This document shows, piece by piece, positions 50,666-60,089 of a stretch of DNA of 64,000 nt. The stretch comes from Streptomyces sp. RPA4-2. GTDB lineage: Bacteria; Actinomycetota; Actinomycetes; Streptomycetales; Streptomycetaceae. The first letter of the stretch is position 1. Each line of letters opens with the position of its first letter. The position numbers and the translations under genes were made by a program. The stretch covers positions 2,170,001 to 2,234,000 of the forward strand of contig NZ_CP050975.2 in the NCBI RefSeq assembly GCF_012273515.2, in the 5' to 3' direction. The notes under the pieces were generated by a model. It was not told the origin of the DNA. It was given only the letters and a program-made list of their open reading frames with translations, and did not search any database.

Positions 50666-50866
50666 TCAGCGATTAGATTCGAACACATCAGCGATTCTTT
50701 GGCGAGTGGAGCAGCGACCGGAGCAGGTGCCATCCCGCCACCTCCCCAGCGGGGAAGCGCAGTTGGGGAAAAACACCCCGCGGCACACTCCGCACCGCCG
50801 CCACCCAGTGGCCCGAGACCGGCGGACGGCGACGGCGCGCAGCACGGAGGTCACTCTCCGTGACAT
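50666..50866 (-). CDS. possible small zinc-ribbon protein (66 aa)
   Basis: The frame encodes a basic N-terminal segment, then RRCGVCRGVFFPNCASPLGR and WRDGTCSGRCSTRQRIADVF. The pair C-x2-C and C-x3-C at 20-residue spacing resembles a zinc ribbon or HNH-like knuckle. It lies on the same strand as dnaE2, about 95 bp upstream, so its end overlaps the presumed promoter region. No convincing ribosome site precedes the ATG. It could be a genuine small gene, or chance in GC-rich DNA. Confidence 0.35.
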   Translation of the reverse strand: MSRRVTSVLRAVAVRRSRATGWRRCGVCRGVFFPNCASPLGRWRDGTCSGRCSTRQRIADVFESNR

Positions 50867-51030
50867 GCCGGGTCAGGCCGGTCACGGTGAGCGCGGCGGC
50901 CGCGATGGTCGCGGTCCCCGTCGGCGGCGGTCCCGCGCGGGCGGGGCGCGGCTCGAGGAAGCGGGCGGTGCCGATACCGAGGTCGCCCCCGGGCTCGACG
51001 AGACAGCCCTGCTCGTCGTGGGGGCACAAA

Positions 51031-51076
51031 CGGCAGAGGTCCCGTCCCCGCGGGTGCGGGGACGGGACCTCTGCCG
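51031..51076. terminator. strong 21-bp hairpin terminator after the secreted protease gene
   Basis: Arms 51031-51051 and 51056-51076 are perfectly complementary over 21 bp with loop GGGT. The hairpin lies 17 nt after the protease stop codon (leftward gene). Confidence 0.9.
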
Positions 51077-51093
51077 GAGAAGCGGGCGAGCGG

Positions 51094-52176
51094 TCAGCCG
51101 ATCTGGGCGCCGAACGCCGAGAGTGCCTCGGTGACCGGCTGGAAGAAGGTCTCACCGCCCGAGGTGCAGTCGCCGCTGCCGCCGGAGGTGAGGCCGATGG
51201 CGCTGTCGCCGTCGAAGAGCGAACCGCCGCTGTCACCGGGCTCGGCGCAGACATCGGTCTGGATGAGCCCGTTGACGACGTCCCCGTTGCCGTAGTTCAC
51301 GGTGGCGTCCAGGCCGGTGACCGTGCCGCTGTGCACCTGGGTCGTCGAGCCGCTGCGCGTGACCTTCTCGCCGACGGTCGCCTCGGCCGCCTTGGTGATG
51401 GGCTGTGAGGAACCGTTGTAGAGGTCCACCGCGCTCGGGTGCTCGGTGCTCCCGGTGTACTTGACCAGTCCGAAGTCGTTGTCCGGGAAGCTGGACTGCT
51501 CGTTCGTGCCGATCTGGTTGCCGCTGGAGTCCGACCAGGTGGAGATCGCCTCGGTGCAGTGTCCGGCGGTGATGAAGTACGGCTGGCCGCCCTTCACCAC
51601 GTTGAAGCCGAGCGAGCAGCGGCCGCCGGAGCCGCTGATGGCGTCACCGCCCGCGATGAAGGGCTTGAACTCCCCCTTCGTCCGCTGGAGTTCGGCCTTG
51701 GAGCCGAGTGAGTCGACGACCTTGGCCAGCTTGGCCCATTGGGTCTTGGAGACCGTCCGGTCCGCGGTGACGACGACCTTGTTGGTCTGCGGGTCGGTCG
51801 CCCAGGACGTGCCCGGGATGGTCGCGTCGCTCTTGAGCGTCGTACGGGCGCTCCTCAGCTCGGCGAGGGAGTTCTGGACGACTCTGGCCCTGGCGCCGGC
51901 CGACGCCACGGCCTTGGCCGCGGTCTCGTCCAGCACGTTGACGACGAGGTGCCGGGACTTCGCGTCGTAATACGTTCCCGCCGCGTCGGCGCCGAGGTCC
52001 TCGCCGAGGGTCGAGGCGAGCTTTCCGGCCGCCGCGATCGACAGCGTGTGCGGCGTGGGGGCCTTCGGCGTCTCGCTCGCGTTCGCAGTCTGGAAAGTGG
52101 CTCCGGCGGCGACGAGTGCGGCGATGCCCGCACCCGCCATGACAGCACGCCTCGCGGGTATGCGTCGGTGCTTCAA
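51094..52176 (-). CDS. secreted serine protease, streptogrisin (S1E) family
   Basis: A 360-aa prepro-protease. The signal peptide spans about residues 1-33 ([20 protein letters not shown]). The propeptide has alpha-lytic-protease-type segments such as [20 protein letters not shown]. The mature protease begins near [19 protein letters not shown]. The triad is visible: His in [10 protein letters not shown], Asp in [11 protein letters not shown], Ser in [13 protein letters not shown]. Cysteine pairs typical of streptogrisins are present. It would digest proteins outside the cell. Translation starts at TTG 52174-52176, eight bases after AGGAGG. A 21-bp hairpin follows the stop. Confidence 0.93.
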   Translation of the reverse strand: MKHRRIPARRAVMAGAGIAALVAAGATFQTANASETPKAPTPHTLSIAAAGKLASTLGEDLGADAAGTYYDAKSRHLVVNVLDETAAKAVASAGARARVVQNSLAELRSARTTLKSDATIPGTSWATDPQTNKVVVTADRTVSKTQWAKLAKVVDSLGSKAELQRTKGEFKPFIAGGDAISGSGGRCSLGFNVVKGGQPYFITAGHCTEAISTWSDSSGNQIGTNEQSSFPDNDFGLVKYTGSTEHPSAVDLYNGSSQPITKAAEATVGEKVTRSGSTTQVHSGTVTGLDATVNYGNGDVVNGLIQTDVCAEPGDSGGSLFDGDSAIGLTSGGSGDCTSGGETFFQPVTEALSAFGAQIG

Positions 52177-52454
52177 CTCACGTCCTCCTGTGGGGGGTCG
52201 GTCAGGGAGGTTGTGGGGACCTCCGGGACCGGAAGGCGTACGGACACACACCCGGCTCACAGCAAAATGCCGTGTCCATGCCCGTTGTTCGCCGCCCACT
52301 ATTCCGAGACGCACAGGGAGCACACAAGGTCGACTTCAGGACGCGCGTACGGCAACGGGCCTGCGCCCCGCGCACCTTGACCGTACGTGGTCATAGCACG
52401 CGAGTTCCCACTGCAAATACTGTGTGCGAGTGGTCGACATGCGGCCTGTGAGGT

Positions 52455-53543
52455 CTAGTCCTGTCTTGATTTCGCCCCATCGGGACTCTGCCCCAAGGGG
52501 GTTTCGGGAAGCGACGGTTGCTCCCGCACCGATTGCGGGGTGGCTGGAGGTGCCGGTTCCGGCGCGATCGGCTTGCCTGGGATCGGTTCCGGTGCGATCG
52601 GCTTGCCTGCGCTCGGCTCCGGTGCGACCGGCTCTCCCGCGATCGGTTCCGGTCGCGACGCCGATGCCGGTGCGACCGGAACCGGGGCGGGTTCCGGTGC
52701 CGGGGCCGCCGGTTCGGGTGCCGGGGCCGCCGGTTCGGGTGCCGGCACGACCGGTACCGATGCCGGTGCCGCCGGCGCGGCCGGCTGCTGGGCCCGCTCC
52801 AGGAACCGCAGCAGTTCGACGGGGAAGGGCAGGACGAGCGTGGAGTTCTTCTCCGCCGCCACCGCCACCACCGTCTGCAGCAGCCTCAGCTGCAACGCGG
52901 CCGGCTGCTCGGACATCACCCCGGCGGCCTCCGCCAGCTTCTTCGACGCCTGCAGTTCCGCGTCCGCGTTGATGACCCGGGCCCGCCGCTCACGGTCCGC
53001 CTCCGCCTGCCGGGCCATCGACCGCTTCATGGTCTCCGGCAGCGAGACGTCCTTGATCTCCACCCGGTCGATCTGCACGCCCCAGCCCATGGCCGGGCTG
53101 TCGATCATCAGCTCCAGGCCCTGGTTGAGCTTCTCGCGGTTGGACAGCAGATCGTCGAGGTCGCTCTTGCCGATGATCGAGCGCAGTGACGTCTGCGCCA
53201 TCTGCGAGACCGCGAAGCGGTAGTCCTCGACCTGGATGACCGCGTCGGCCGCGTCCACCACCTTGAAGTAGATGACCGCGTCCACACGCACCGTGACGTT
53301 GTCCCGGGTGATGCCGTCCTGCGCGGGCACCGGCATCGTGACGATCTGCATGTTGACCTTGCGCAGCTTGTCCACGAAGGGCACGACCATCGTGAACCCG
53401 GGTCCACGCGCCTCCGAGCGCAGCCGGCCCAGGCGCAACACCACTCCGCGTTCGTACTGTTTGACCACGCGGGCCCCGGCCATCACATAGACCAGGCCCA
53501 CCGCCGCGACGGAGACTCCCGCCACCACCAGTTCCTCGACCAT
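52455..53543 (-). CDS. SPFH/band-7 membrane protein with Pro-rich tail
   Basis: A 362-aa protein. An N-terminal transmembrane helix (ELVVAGVSVAAVGLVYVMAG) leads to a stomatin/SPFH domain (about residues 25-250: VVLRLGRLRSEARGPGFTMV, YRFAVSQMAQTSLRSIIGKS, WGVQIDRVEIKDVSLPETMK). The C-terminal 110 residues are almost only Pro, Ala, Glu, Val and Ile in imperfect repeats such as PAPEPAAPAPEP and GKPIAPEP. Band-7 proteins organise membrane microdomains and often regulate proteases, but the usual NfeD partner is missing. The tail varies in DNA by near-repeats and is probably disordered. ATG 53541-53543 has GGGGGG upstream. Confidence 0.88.
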   Translation of the reverse strand: MVEELVVAGVSVAAVGLVYVMAGARVVKQYERGVVLRLGRLRSEARGPGFTMVVPFVDKLRKVNMQIVTMPVPAQDGITRDNVTVRVDAVIYFKVVDAADAVIQVEDYRFAVSQMAQTSLRSIIGKSDLDDLLSNREKLNQGLELMIDSPAMGWGVQIDRVEIKDVSLPETMKRSMARQAEADRERRARVINADAELQASKKLAEAAGVMSEQPAALQLRLLQTVVAVAAEKNSTLVLPFPVELLRFLERAQQPAAPAAPASVPVVPAPEPAAPAPEPAAPAPEPAPVPVAPASASRPEPIAGEPVAPEPSAGKPIAPEPIPGKPIAPEPAPPATPQSVREQPSLPETPLGQSPDGAKSRQD

Positions 53544-53646
53544 CACGGCCCCCCAGGGTCCGACGTGGCGCATCAGGCGTGTGCCAGACCCTTGTCGGGC
53601 CTGCCTCACGGGTTCACTTCGACGGTAACCCCGGCACCTGAACAAG

Positions 53647-53685
53647 GGCGAGCCCCCGCACGCCGGTTGCGTACGGGGGCTCGCC
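53647..53685. terminator. hairpin terminator after the streptogrisin B-like gene
   Basis: Arms 53647-53658 and 53674-53685 pair over 12 bp (GGCGAGCCCCCG with CGGGGGCTCGCC) around a 15-nt loop. It lies 85 nt after the protease stop, on the leftward side, and before the band-7 start codon. Confidence 0.75.
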
Positions 53686-53769
53686 TTCTGCTGGCTGCAG
53701 GTCTGGCCGTGCGGGGCACTGTGGGGGATGTGCCGTGGGGGGAGTGGTGCTGTGGGGGGAATCAGTCGG

Positions 53770-54675
53770 TCAGCCGACGCTCACGCCGTAGTAGCTCAGC
53801 GCCTCGGTGACCGGCTGGAAGAAGGTCGTACCGCCGGAGGAGCAGTTGCCACTGCCGCCGGAGGTCAGACCGTAGGCGACGGAACCCCCGTAGAGCGGAC
53901 CGCCGCTGTCGCCGCCCTCGGCGCAGACGGTGGTCTGGATCATCTGGTACACCACGTCGCCGCCGCCGTAGTTGACCGTCGCGTTCAGCGCGGTGACGCG
54001 GCCGCTGTGCGTGCCGGTGGTCGAGCCACGGCGGTAGACGGTCGTGCCCACGCTGGGCGTGGCCGCGCTGGTGATGGTCTGGCTGCCGACCGCGCTCGGG
54101 TGGGCGACCGAGGAGTTGGTGTAGCGGACCAGTGCGAAGTCGTTGGTCGGGAAGCTGTAGCCGACGTTCGTGCCCAGCGTGGTGGTGTGACCGGAGTTGG
54201 AGTACCAGGTGGAGGCGACCTCACCGCAGTGGCCCGCGGTCAGGAAGTAGTAGGTGCTCCCGCTGTGCACGTTGAAACCGAGCGAACAGCGGTAGGAACC
54301 GCCGTAGATGGCGTCGCCGCCGGTGATCAGCTTCTTGAACTTGCCCGGGGTGTGCTTGATCGTGAGGGCGGCGGAGTCGCCGCCCGCGTCCTTCTTGATC
54401 TTCGCGATCTCGGTCTGGGAGACCGTGCTGTCGACGGTGACGACGACACGGTTCGTCTTGGCGTCGACCGCCCAGGCGGTGCCCGCGACATCGGAGTTGA
54501 GAACCGACTTGTTCACCGTGCTCAGCTGGGTGGCGCTGAACGTGTGGACATCGGCCGCGTTCGCGGTGGGGGCGGCGAACGCCGCCGCGGCCACGAGTCC
54601 GGTGGTCACGGCGATCAGTTTGACGCGTCTCGCTATGCCGCTGCGAGGAGTGGGGGTGGTGCGCTTGATCCTCAC
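53770..54675 (-). CDS. streptogrisin B-like secreted serine protease
   Basis: A 301-aa prepro-protease highly similar, as I recall it, to streptogrisin B of S. griseus (299 aa). The signal peptide ([19 protein letters not shown]) is followed by a short propeptide of about 75 residues with [20 protein letters not shown]. The mature enzyme begins near [18 protein letters not shown]. Triad residues are in [21 protein letters not shown] and [13 protein letters not shown]. The ending [20 protein letters not shown] is diagnostic. Chymotrypsin-like cleavage of proteins outside the cell is expected. GTG 54673-54675 has GGAGG eight bases upstream. It is one of two paralogous proteases here. Confidence 0.93.
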   Translation of the reverse strand: MRIKRTTPTPRSGIARRVKLIAVTTGLVAAAAFAAPTANAADVHTFSATQLSTVNKSVLNSDVAGTAWAVDAKTNRVVVTVDSTVSQTEIAKIKKDAGGDSAALTIKHTPGKFKKLITGGDAIYGGSYRCSLGFNVHSGSTYYFLTAGHCGEVASTWYSNSGHTTTLGTNVGYSFPTNDFALVRYTNSSVAHPSAVGSQTITSAATPSVGTTVYRRGSTTGTHSGRVTALNATVNYGGGDVVYQMIQTTVCAEGGDSGGPLYGGSVAYGLTSGGSGNCSSGGTTFFQPVTEALSYYGVSVG

Positions 54676-54963
54676 TTTTCGTTCCTCCCGAGGGAAGTAG
54701 GGGGCCCGCGTGGGGTCGGGGCCCGTGAGGCGCAGCCGGGAGTCGCTCGTCCGGATTCCGGACAAGCCGTGCCCCTGACAAGCGCTGTGGGGGAGTATTC
54801 GGCCGCACGGCCGACCGGCGCAAGGGCGCCTTTCGGCCGTGCAGCGTTCAACTTGCGTACGACCAGGGGGTGTTGATCTCCCCGGCACGACGGTGCGGAA
54901 TCCGTGCGGACCGGGGCGCTGCCCGCTCTCGCGCACCCGCTCCCCCATCCCCCGCTCCCCCGC

Positions 54964-55746
54964 TCAGCTCAGCGTGCGCTCCCCCGCCGCGACGGCCGCG
55001 CCCAGCGTATTCCCGGGAGGGGGGAAGGGGCAGACGAAGTGGTCGGCGAATGCGCACGGCGGAAGCACGGCGCGGTTGAAATCCACGGTCGTGCGCCCCT
55101 CGGCGTCGGGCGCCGCCGGGCGCAGGAACCGGAAGCGATGACTACTGTCCCCGCTGGTGGCGTCGGCGAACACGGCCCACAGCGAGCCGTCGCTCTCGAC
55201 CGACACCTGGAGCGTGAGATCCGCGCCGTCCAGGGTGAAGGCGAGGATGCCGCCGAGTTCGAGTCCGCGGGTCTGCCCGTCCGCGTTCTCCACCCGTACG
55301 GTGCGCCTCTCGCCGTACGGCGTGAAGTGCCCCGGCACCGACCAGCGTGGATCGTACGGCGTCGCCTCGATGCCCTTGAACGCCGTCCGCGTCGAAGCGG
55401 CGGGGTCGAAGTCGCGTACGCCCCAGACTTCTTCGCGCACCAGGACGGCGAGGCGGCGCTCACCGGTCCCGACGCGGGCCCCGGCCGCCGGGCCCACGTC
55501 CGCCACCAGCCGGACCTCGCCGGTGAAGGGCGCGCCGTCCACGCTGAGACCGTCCTCGGGCGCGGCCGTCAGCACGACGCCCTCCTCCTCGGCGGTCCAC
55601 CGCCCGGGGATGTCCGGAAGTCGCCCGTCCGGATCATCCTCCAGCCAGTACGTGCCGGTGAGCGCGAGCGGGCCGTAGGGCGCGGACACCGTCTCGATGC
55701 GGTGCTCGTGCCACTGCTTCCAGTCCTCGGATGCGTCCGTCGTCAT
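54964..55746 (-). CDS. DUF1684 family protein
   Basis: A 260-aa cytoplasmic protein. The family pattern is clear: WHEHRIETVSAPYGPLALTG near the N-terminus and RPPCAF-like TTVDFNRAVLPPCAFADHFV and CPFPPPGNTLGAAVAAGE near the C-terminus. DUF1684 proteins are predicted beta-rich and have no established function. This is the last gene of the leftward redox operon, starting 4 bp after the LLM oxidoreductase stop, so it should be co-expressed. It could modify or bind the product of the flavoenzymes, which is inference. Confidence 0.82.
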   Translation of the reverse strand: MTTDASEDWKQWHEHRIETVSAPYGPLALTGTYWLEDDPDGRLPDIPGRWTAEEEGVVLTAAPEDGLSVDGAPFTGEVRLVADVGPAAGARVGTGERRLAVLVREEVWGVRDFDPAASTRTAFKGIEATPYDPRWSVPGHFTPYGERRTVRVENADGQTRGLELGGILAFTLDGADLTLQVSVESDGSLWAVFADATSGDSSHRFRFLRPAAPDAEGRTTVDFNRAVLPPCAFADHFVCPFPPPGNTLGAAVAAGERTLS

Positions 55747-55750
55747 GTGA

Positions 55751-57040
55751 TCAACCTTTCCACAGCGGCCGCGCCGACCCGAGGTGTGAGCGCAGCGTCG
55801 TACCCGTGTATTCCGTGCGGAAGGCGCCCCGCTCCTGGAGCAGCGGGACCACCCGGTCGACGAACTCGTCGAGTCCACCGGGGGCCGGACGGGGGACGAG
55901 GACGAAGCCGTCGGCGGCGCCGGCGGTCACGAACGCGTCCAGCTCGGCGGCGACCGCCTCCGGGGTGCCGACGTACGAGGGCGGTCCGTACGCCTCGGGA
56001 AGAGGGCCGTCGGGGTCGTACGAGGAGAGGCCGGCGCCCCGGATCTCCTGCGGCGCGACGGTCAGGTCTCCCTCTGAAATCCCTTGACGGCGGATGTCGG
56101 CGGCCCGTTCCCTCGCCTCGGCGGTGGTGTCGCCGAGCACCACGGTCACCGCGGGCATGATCTTCAGGTCGCCGGGCGCGCGCCCGTACGTCGCGAGCCG
56201 CCTCTCCATGTCCGCGCGGAACTCCCGGCCCGCCTGCGGTGTCCGGTGCCGCGTGATGACGACCTCCGCGGTGGACGCGGCGAACTCCCGTCCCCCGCCC
56301 GAGCCGTCGGCGTGGATGATCACGGGGTGTCCCTGTGGCGAGCGCGGCACGCCGAACTCGCCCGCGACGTCGACACGCCGGCCCCGGCGGGCCGAGGCGC
56401 GCGGGACACCCTCCGGGGGACAGGATTCCCACAACTCCCGTGCCCTCTCGATGAATTCGGCGGAACGTGCGAGAGCGGCCTCCGTTGTCCGAGTGGGACG
56501 GGAGCCTCCTCGGCGACGGTCGGCCGGGTCCGGGGCGCCGTCGCGCCGGAGGTCCTCGCCGGGCACTGTGTCGCGGGAGGTGACCGTGGCCCAGGCGGCC
56601 CGGCCGCCGCTGAGGTGATCCAGCGTGGCCAGTCTGCGGGCGAGTCCGTACGACTCGTCGGAGCCCGCGCCGACCGCCGCGGCGAGCCCGAGCCGCCCGG
56701 TGACGGCGGCGAGCCCGTGGAGAACGGTCAGCGGCTCCGGGTGCCCGACGACGCCCGGATCATGGGTCGTTCCCCGGTGCTCGCGCGGTCGCGGGCTCTC
56801 GGTGAGGAGAAGGAAGTCGAACAGGCCACGCTCGGCGGTGCGCGCGAGGTGTTCGAAGGAGGCGAAGTCGGTCCGCGGACCCTCGTACGGATCGTTCGGC
56901 GGGCCCTCGTACGAGCGGGTCCGCGGGCCCTCGTAGGAGCCGGTCCGCGGGCCCTCGTACGAGCCGGTCCGCGCGATGAGGCCTCCGCCGCCCGGCAGAT
57001 GCGCCGCCAGGTGGATCCCCCCGCGCGTCCGTACGGTCAT
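55751..57040 (-). CDS. LLM-class flavin monooxygenase (NtaA/SnaA-like) with repeat insert
   Basis: A 429-aa luciferase-like monooxygenase that uses reduced FMN and O2. Motifs are AERGLFDFLLLTESP near residues 75-90, LDHLSGGRAAWATVTS (about 160-175), HPVIIHADGSGGGREFAAST and the ending FRTEYTGTTLRSHLG. Near residues 22-55 it has about four copies of an 8-residue unit (RTGSYEGP and variants), encoded by 24-bp tandem repeats and absent from typical family members. Its ATG overlaps the stop of the second LLM gene by 4 nt. Family members attack nitrilotriacetate, dibenzothiophene sulfone or amides; the substrate here is unknown. Confidence 0.87.
   Translation of the reverse strand: MTVRTRGGIHLAAHLPGGGGLIARTGSYEGPRTGSYEGPRTRSYEGPPNDPYEGPRTDFASFEHLARTAERGLFDFLLLTESPRPREHRGTTHDPGVVGHPEPLTVLHGLAAVTGRLGLAAAVGAGSDESYGLARRLATLDHLSGGRAAWATVTSRDTVPGEDLRRDGAPDPADRRRGGSRPTRTTEAALARSAEFIERARELWESCPPEGVPRASARRGRRVDVAGEFGVPRSPQGHPVIIHADGSGGGREFAASTAEVVITRHRTPQAGREFRADMERRLATYGRAPGDLKIMPAVTVVLGDTTAEARERAADIRRQGISEGDLTVAPQEIRGAGLSSYDPDGPLPEAYGPPSYVGTPEAVAAELDAFVTAGAADGFVLVPRPAPGGLDEFVDRVVPLLQERGAFRTEYTGTTLRSHLGSARPLWKG
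56874..56969. repeat. four 24-bp tandem repeats inside the LLM monooxygenase gene
   Basis: Units at 56874, 56898, 56922 and 56946; the last three are nearly identical, the first is degenerate. They add RTGSYEGP-type octapeptides to the N-terminal loop of the enzyme without breaking the frame. Confidence 0.85.
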
Positions 57041-58062
57041 GACGCTCCCCCGGTCACGGCGTACCGGCTCGCGGGCCGGGCCAGTCGCAGGTGCTCCCTG
57101 AGCGTGCTTCCCGGATAGAAGGTGCGGAACAGACCGCGGTGCTGGAGCAGCGCCACCGTTCCGTTCACGAGCCGTTCCAGGTCACGGCGTGGCTCGAGCG
57201 GGGTCAGGTGGAAGCCGTCGACGGCCTCGGACTCGTGCCAGACGGCGATGAGTCGGGCGAGGCCGACGGGACCGCCCCGGTACAGGAGGCCCTGCGGGGT
57301 GTGCCGGGGACCGCCGCCGCCGTGGCCGGGCTCGGCCGCGCGTTCGCCGTCACCGAGGTCGACGGTGAGCGCGCCGAGGACTCTCAGCGTGTCGGGAGCG
57401 CGGCCGGACTCGGCCGCGGCATCGCGGAGTTCGGCCCTGAGGGCGCGGGCCTGCGCCGGACCGGTGACCCGCAGGAGTGCCACGTCGGCGTACCGGGCCG
57501 CGGTCCTGCGGGCGGAGCTCCCGGTGGCGTCCACGACCCGGACCGGGTGGCCCTGCGGGGGCCGCGGCTCGATCGAGGGACCCGTCACGGAGAACGTGCT
57601 GCCCCGGTAGTCGACGCGGTGCGGCCCGTCCCGGCCGGCGAAACCGCCGGTCACCCCGTCACCCGTGCCGGTGTCGCCTTCCCCGTCGGCCCGGAAGCGG
57701 GCCTCGTCCTCATCCTCGTCCTCCTTCTCGCCCCCGGCCGTCGGCCCATCGGACTGCCAGCCGGCCCGGCCGCGGCTGATCCAGTCGAGGGTCGCCACCG
57801 CCTCCTGGACGCGGCAGGCCTCGGTGCGGATGCCGGACACGGACGGCACCAGACCGATCCGGCGGGTGACGGGCGCCAGCCGGGCGAGCACTCCGAGCGC
57901 GTCGGGGCCGGGGCTCGCGAAGGGGCCGCCGAGCGTCACGAAGTCGAGCGCGCCACGCTCCGCGAGTTGCGCCGGCTCGACGTACGCGGCGGCTTCGAAG
58001 GACCCCCGCTGATCGACGGCGGCGGCCAGGTGCAGCAGCCCCCGGCCATGCGGTGCGGTCAT
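57037..58062 (-). CDS. second LLM-class flavin oxidoreductase, divergent
   Basis: A 341-aa luciferase-like protein, shorter than its neighbour. Recognisable parts are ERGALDFVTLGGPFASPGPD, LDWISRGRAGWQSDGP, PPQGHPVRVVDATGSSARRT and FRTFYPGSTLREHLR. An acidic low-complexity stretch (EKEDEDEDEARF) and missing loops distinguish it from NtaA-type enzymes. It may be a partner subunit rather than a second enzyme, as in two-component luciferases. ATG 58060-58062. The stop overlaps the next gene's ATG. The distance to the FAD protein gene upstream is 113 bp. Confidence 0.8.
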   Translation of the reverse strand: MTAPHGRGLLHLAAAVDQRGSFEAAAYVEPAQLAERGALDFVTLGGPFASPGPDALGVLARLAPVTRRIGLVPSVSGIRTEACRVQEAVATLDWISRGRAGWQSDGPTAGGEKEDEDEDEARFRADGEGDTGTGDGVTGGFAGRDGPHRVDYRGSTFSVTGPSIEPRPPQGHPVRVVDATGSSARRTAARYADVALLRVTGPAQARALRAELRDAAAESGRAPDTLRVLGALTVDLGDGERAAEPGHGGGGPRHTPQGLLYRGGPVGLARLIAVWHESEAVDGFHLTPLEPRRDLERLVNGTVALLQHRGLFRTFYPGSTLREHLRLARPASRYAVTGGAS

Positions 58063-58175
58063 ATGAATGACACCTTCCCCTGTCCGAAATCCACGAACAG
58101 CCATGAAGAGACAAGGAGGCCTGAAGACAGACGTAGGGCCTCAAAGACATCGAGGGGCCTTGCGGCGGGGCGGGT

Positions 58176-60089
58176 TCAGAAGACGGCGCGACAGGCGAGG
58201 TCGCGCAGGAACACCAGCGCGGCCCGCGCCGTCGCGTCGTTCTGCCGGAAGGCCGGCCCGCCGGTACGCGGCCGGGTGAACGCGCCCGAACCCCGGGCGT
58301 CGGTGTGCGGGCCGAGCGCGAAGCGCCGGGGGTGCGGGACGCCGGAGCGGTCCAGAACCCTGCCGTCGGCGGGGTCGACGGCGAGCAGTCCCTCCGGGGT
58401 GGCGGCGGCCCCTCCGGCGTACAGCTCGCGCAGCAGGGTGTCGCGGGTCCGCTCGACCGTGGGGTGCGGCAGTCGCGCCTCGACGAGAGTCCGGGCCTCG
58501 ACCGTCGCGCCGGGCACGGTGGCACTGCCCGCCCGGAAAACCCCCTCGGCGGCGGTGACGGTCATGTCCGCGCCCAGGAACCGCAGGATCCCGCCCCGTG
58601 AGAGGGCCCGCATCTGGCGCAGCCGCGGTCCGGGCGGCCCCGACGCGAGAAAGCTGAAGAAGCCGTGCCACCAGGAACCGATGTCACCGAGCCTGACCAA
58701 CTGACCGTAGACCGAGAGCAGTCCGAGGAAGACCGCCGAGTCGGCGCTGTGGGACGCGTCGTGACGCCTGGTCAGGTCGTCCTCGATGTAGGCGCGCAGT
58801 CCGGTCTGGAGTTCCTCGTACGAGGTGTGACGCACCCCGTCCAGCGGGCGGTCCAGCGCGGCGAGGTCGAGCCGGTCGGCGGGGTCGGGTACGGCGGAGG
58901 CCACCAGTGCCTGGATCTCGGGGCCGTCCCCGGTCCCGTACTTCTCCTCGAAGTCGGTCCAGGCGATCCGCGTGCGCTCGGGGTGGGCGGTGAACAGCCG
59001 GTGGTAGTGCGCGAACCCCAGCTCCTTCTCGACCAGCGGCCACACATCCCGCCGGAAGTCGAACCCACCGGGCCGGGCGAGCAGTTCACCGACCTGGTCC
59101 GGCCCGAAGAACCGTGGCAGCGGCGGCCGTTCACCCGTCCAGGCGTAGCCGATCTTGGAGTGGTAGGGGACGCCGCGCCGGGAGCCGACGTACAGCACGG
59201 GCTCGCGTCCGGAGGGCAGGTAGGTCTCCCCTTCGTACCGTCCGCCGCGCCCCTCGGTGAGCAGCACCATCAGGTCGACGAAGGCGAGCCCGAAACCGCG
59301 GACGAGAACCGGTTCGCCCGGTCTCAGTGCCGCCAGGTCGCTGTCGGCGGTGAAGTCCGGCGGCAGGTGGACCAGGCCGTGCGCGCGGGCGTACGCGGCC
59401 AGTTCCCGCTGTTCGGCGTCGAGTTCGGCGTCGAGGTGGCCGAGGGTGAGGACGACGAGGTCGGCGCCGAGCGGGTGCGCGTGGCCCTCCAGCCACACCA
59501 GTTGACGCCCGTCGCGTCCTCCGTCGATCCGCAGGGCCCGGCACGGATGGTGGTGGACCGTGATGCCCGGCGGCAGGGCGGCCACCGTCCGCTCGTACAC
59601 CCAGCGCAGGTACGCGCCCTGGCGCTGCCGGTCGGCGAAGAGGTGTCCGTCGAGGGCGGCCCACTCGTGCAGCGTGGGGCCTGCCAGGACCGGCCCCGCC
59701 ATGTCCACCGTCTCGTCGGTGAACATCGTGACGTCCTGGGCCTCGGAGTTCATCCACAGCAGCGGTGACTGCTCCTCGCGCCAGATGCGGCCGCCGCCCG
59801 GCGGATACGGGTCGACGAGGTGGATGTCGAGGCCCGAACCGGCGTACAGCTCGGGCGCGTTGGCGGCTATCCGTTCCAGCAGCCCGGTCCCGCGGGGACC
59901 CGCGCCCACGATCACCAGCGCGGGACGCACGGCGTTGCCCGCGTGCGTGTTCCCCGGGTGCGTGCCGGCCGGACGCGCGCCGGCCGAGTCCACGGTCGCG
60001 GGGTGCGGGGTCGCGGGGTGCGCGGCGGACGGGGGCGTGGCGGACGGCTGCGCGGTCGCCGGACGCGTCGTCGCCGGACGCGTGCTCAT
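58176..60089 (-). CDS. FAD/NAD(P)-binding oxidoreductase (PF13454 type) with low-complexity N-terminus
   Basis: A 637-aa flavoprotein. Residues 1-55 are Pro/Ala/Thr/His repeats and probably disordered. The dinucleotide fold starts PALVIVGAGPRGTGLLERIA (about 56-75), followed by IHLVDPYPPGGGRIWREEQS and the second GxG-type region VLVRGFGLAFVDLMVLLTEG. The remainder is a large helical substrate domain with SVYGQLVRLGDIGSWWHGFF and an end GGPAFRQNDATARAALVFL. Proteins of this type resemble ornithine/lysine hydroxylase-like or hydroxyacyl FAD enzymes but have no assigned reaction. ATG 60087-60089 overlaps the 45-aa gene stop. Confidence 0.84.
   Translation of the reverse strand: MSTRPATTRPATAQPSATPPSAAHPATPHPATVDSAGARPAGTHPGNTHAGNAVRPALVIVGAGPRGTGLLERIAANAPELYAGSGLDIHLVDPYPPGGGRIWREEQSPLLWMNSEAQDVTMFTDETVDMAGPVLAGPTLHEWAALDGHLFADRQRQGAYLRWVYERTVAALPPGITVHHHPCRALRIDGGRDGRQLVWLEGHAHPLGADLVVLTLGHLDAELDAEQRELAAYARAHGLVHLPPDFTADSDLAALRPGEPVLVRGFGLAFVDLMVLLTEGRGGRYEGETYLPSGREPVLYVGSRRGVPYHSKIGYAWTGERPPLPRFFGPDQVGELLARPGGFDFRRDVWPLVEKELGFAHYHRLFTAHPERTRIAWTDFEEKYGTGDGPEIQALVASAVPDPADRLDLAALDRPLDGVRHTSYEELQTGLRAYIEDDLTRRHDASHSADSAVFLGLLSVYGQLVRLGDIGSWWHGFFSFLASGPPGPRLRQMRALSRGGILRFLGADMTVTAAEGVFRAGSATVPGATVEARTLVEARLPHPTVERTRDTLLRELYAGGAAATPEGLLAVDPADGRVLDRSGVPHPRRFALGPHTDARGSGAFTRPRTGGPAFRQNDATARAALVFLRDLACRAVF

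Noticed and set aside
51031..51076. CRISPR-repeat-like sequence, because it contains CCCCGC-type arms similar to actinobacterial type I-E repeats
   Set aside because: There is only one copy, with no spacers or cas genes, and the 21-bp perfect arms behind a stop codon fit a terminator.
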